From contig CAVVST010000004.1 of assembly GCA_963750995.1 (NCBI GenBank), forward strand, positions 992,001 to 1,056,000: a stretch of DNA of 64,000 bases. The letters are read 5' to 3'. This stretch comes from CAVVST01 sp963750995 (lineage in GTDB: Bacteria; Acidobacteriota; Vicinamibacteria; Vicinamibacterales; UBA2999). This document shows, piece by piece, positions 62,660 to 64,000 of the stretch; positions within the stretch are counted from its first letter, which is position 1; each line of letters opens with the position of its first letter. The notes under the pieces are model-generated. The model worked only from the letters and a program-made list of their open reading frames with translations. It had not been told where the DNA came from and did no database searches. A program made the translations under genes and the position numbers.

Positions 62660-64000
62660 ATGGCGAGTGTTCACACGATCAACGCACTGACATTGACGGC
62701 GTTCGTGCTCGTCCTCTCGAGTCCCGCAGTCAGCCACGCCGACAGCGGTCTCCTCCGGACGATTCACAGCATGGACGACGCGCGCGGCTACTGCCTCGAC
62801 ATTCCGGGCGAGGGCCAGACGTTGAGGCTCGACGCGGCATTGCAGCTTCACACCTGCAAGTACGGAGGTCCTCTCGACGATCAGCGCTTCGAGCGGACGA
62901 CCGCCGGATCGATCCGCGCATCACGATACGACCGCTGCCTGGAGGCGGCCAGCCTTCAGCCTGGCGCCCAGCTCCGGCTTGGCCCGTGCGGATCGGCGCC
63001 CGCGCAGCTGTGGTCGATGGCCTGGGGCCGCGTGAGTCCCGCATCGCGGCCGGATCTGTGTCTGTCTGCCGCGGGTGAGAAGGGGCAGCCGGCCGGCACG
63101 CCGGTCCTGATCTCTCCCGTGTATCACCGGCGCGATGCCGTGCTGGATCGCTGCGAGGACTCGCGCGAAGCCAATCAATCGTTCCGGTGGTCGTCGCCGG
63201 AGGAACGGGGGCTGAGCTCCGCCGAGATCACCCGGAACGGGATGCCTGCGGAAATCGCCGCGCAGCTTGCCGCGCTCAAATCAGCCGGCGATGCAAATGC
63301 GCAGACCTACAAGGTGTATGCATCGCAACCGCGCGTTCACGACCCGAGCGAGATCAAGGTGGCGAAGAACATCGCCTACGGTTCGCACGAGCGGCAACAG
63401 ATCGACGTCCATACCGCGACCCTTCGCCGCTCGGACCGGCCCGTACCGATCGTCGTCGTCTTTCACGGCGGGGGGTTGATCGGGGGCAGCCGCGCGAATA
63501 CCACGACGGTGGCGGACTACTTTGCGAGCATTGGCTTTGTCGGGGTGAATGGCGGGTATCGGCTCGCACCCGATTCCAAATGGCCCGACGGCGCGCGCGA
63601 CGTCGGCGCCGTGGTCACGTGGCTGCGCGATCACGCCAGCGAGTACGGCGGAGATCCCGGCAAGATCTTTGTCGTCGGGGTCTCCACCGGTGCGTTGCAC
63701 TCGGCCACGTATGTGTTCAGGCCGGACCTGCTGCCGCCAGGAACGGCGCGGCCCGCGGGAGCGGTCCTGGTGTCTGGCCCTTATACGTTCGACTTCGCGG
63801 CTCCGACCAAAGGCGAGCTTGTCTACTTCGGTGAAGACAAGGCGCGCTGGTCAGAAATGGTCGTCACCGGCAACGTGACGCGATCCGATATCCCGGTACT
63901 GATGACAACCGCAGAGTGGGACGACCCCCGGTACATCGGCCCTCAAGCCGATTTGTACCAGGAGCTCGTTGAGAAGCACCAGGTCAGGCCTCGCTACCGG
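62660..64000 (+). CDS. Secreted ricin-type lectin fused to an alpha/beta hydrolase, truncated by the window end
   Basis: ATG 62660, five bases after the VOC stop, opens at least 447 residues and remains open at 64000. A signal peptide (INALTLTAFVLVLSSPAVSH) is followed by a ricin-B-like beta-trefoil with repeated Cys/Asp/Trp units (GYCLDIPGEGQTLRL, YDRCLEAASLQPGAQLRLG, DLCLSAAGEKGQPAGTPVL). Then an esterase of the HSL/carboxylesterase type: oxyanion loop VVVFHGGGLIGGS, GYRLAPDSKWPDGARDVGAV, nucleophile VVGVSTGALHS and a later Asp in TTAEWDDPRY. The His of the triad lies beyond the window. Binding of polysaccharide before deacylation is the likely logic. Confidence 0.85.
   Translation, partial: MASVHTINALTLTAFVLVLSSPAVSHADSGLLRTIHSMDDARGYCLDIPGEGQTLRLDAALQLHTCKYGGPLDDQRFERTTAGSIRASRYDRCLEAASLQPGAQLRLGPCGSAPAQLWSMAWGRVSPASRPDLCLSAAGEKGQPAGTPVLISPVYHRRDAVLDRCEDSREANQSFRWSSPEERGLSSAEITRNGMPAEIAAQLAALKSAGDANAQTYKVYASQPRVHDPSEIKVAKNIAYGSHERQQIDVHTATLRRSDRPVPIVVVFHGGGLIGGSRANTTTVADYFASIGFVGVNGGYRLAPDSKWPDGARDVGAVVTWLRDHASEYGGDPGKIFVVGVSTGALHSATYVFRPDLLPPGTARPAGAVLVSGPYTFDFAAPTKGELVYFGEDKARWSEMVVTGNVTRSDIPVLMTTAEWDDPRYIGPQADLYQELVEKHQVRPRYR

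Noticed and set aside
1..64000. tRNA, rRNA and CRISPR arrays
   Set aside because: Looked for T-loop motifs, conserved rRNA strings and regular direct repeats with spacers by eye; none was convincing.

Overview
The window is 64 kb of GC-rich DNA from a Gram-negative heterotroph. The best guess is an acidobacterium, possibly of the Vicinamibacteria type. This is inferred from gene style and not proved: an acidobacterial/planctomycete-type ECF sigma factor, PknB-like kinases with a WD40-like tail, many small secreted proteins, M16 peptidase pairs, NamZ-type muramidase, PQQ-type sugar dehydrogenase and STN-type TonB receptor. I saw no rRNA, tRNA or CRISPR array.

Layout. 1-6.4 kb: a TAT-type secreted protein, an ECF sigma factor and a divergent kinase-AAA-TPR protein, the last two broken by many frameshifts, then a transposase remnant. 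6.4-16.5 kb: a tight minus-strand cassette. It encodes a giant three-part peptidoglycan hydrolase, two unknown proteins, a HEAGH zinc metallopeptidase and an 851-residue protein with amphipathic and acidic segments, with two degenerate receiver/NarL regulators at its head. I interpret it as an accessory or effector locus like those linked to extracellular contractile injection systems (eCIS); no sheath, tube, baseplate or AAA ATPase gene is present here. 16.6-25 kb: kinase debris, SGNH esterase, a winged-helix/ATPase/TPR regulator, a methyltransferase with a LuxR-TPR regulator, and an XRE-cupin regulator. 25-28.5 kb: DUF378, fasciclin, SDR-DUF2867 and a conserved unknown. 28.7-36.5 kb: a secreted unknown followed by an addB-addA recombination nuclease pair. 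36.6-38.9 kb: zinc ribbon, DnaJ-like protein lacking a J domain, membrane protein and Mrp ATPase. 38.9-44 kb: TonB receptor divergent from an active/inactive M16 peptidase pair. 44-55 kb: alpha/beta hydrolase, amidase, pyruvate kinase, SRPBCC, LOG protein, NamZ, ketopantoate reductase-like protein, enolase-superfamily protein and PQQ-type dehydrogenase. 55-64 kb: MGMT, FHA protein, several secreted proteins, HbpS/GlcG-like protein, two VOC proteins, a HerA-like ATPase, and a lectin-esterase cut by the window end.

Data quality. Frameshifts cluster in 1.1-5.8 kb and 44.9-57.8 kb, while most of 17-44 kb is clean. Breaks fall inside otherwise well-conserved housekeeping genes such as pyruvate kinase, which suggests uncorrected read indels at least as much as true gene decay. 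Notable non-coding structures are a 36-bp perfect inverted repeat between two convergent genes, a mirrored set of heptamer repeats before addB, and two decayed copies of one tiny reading frame in gene-free gaps.
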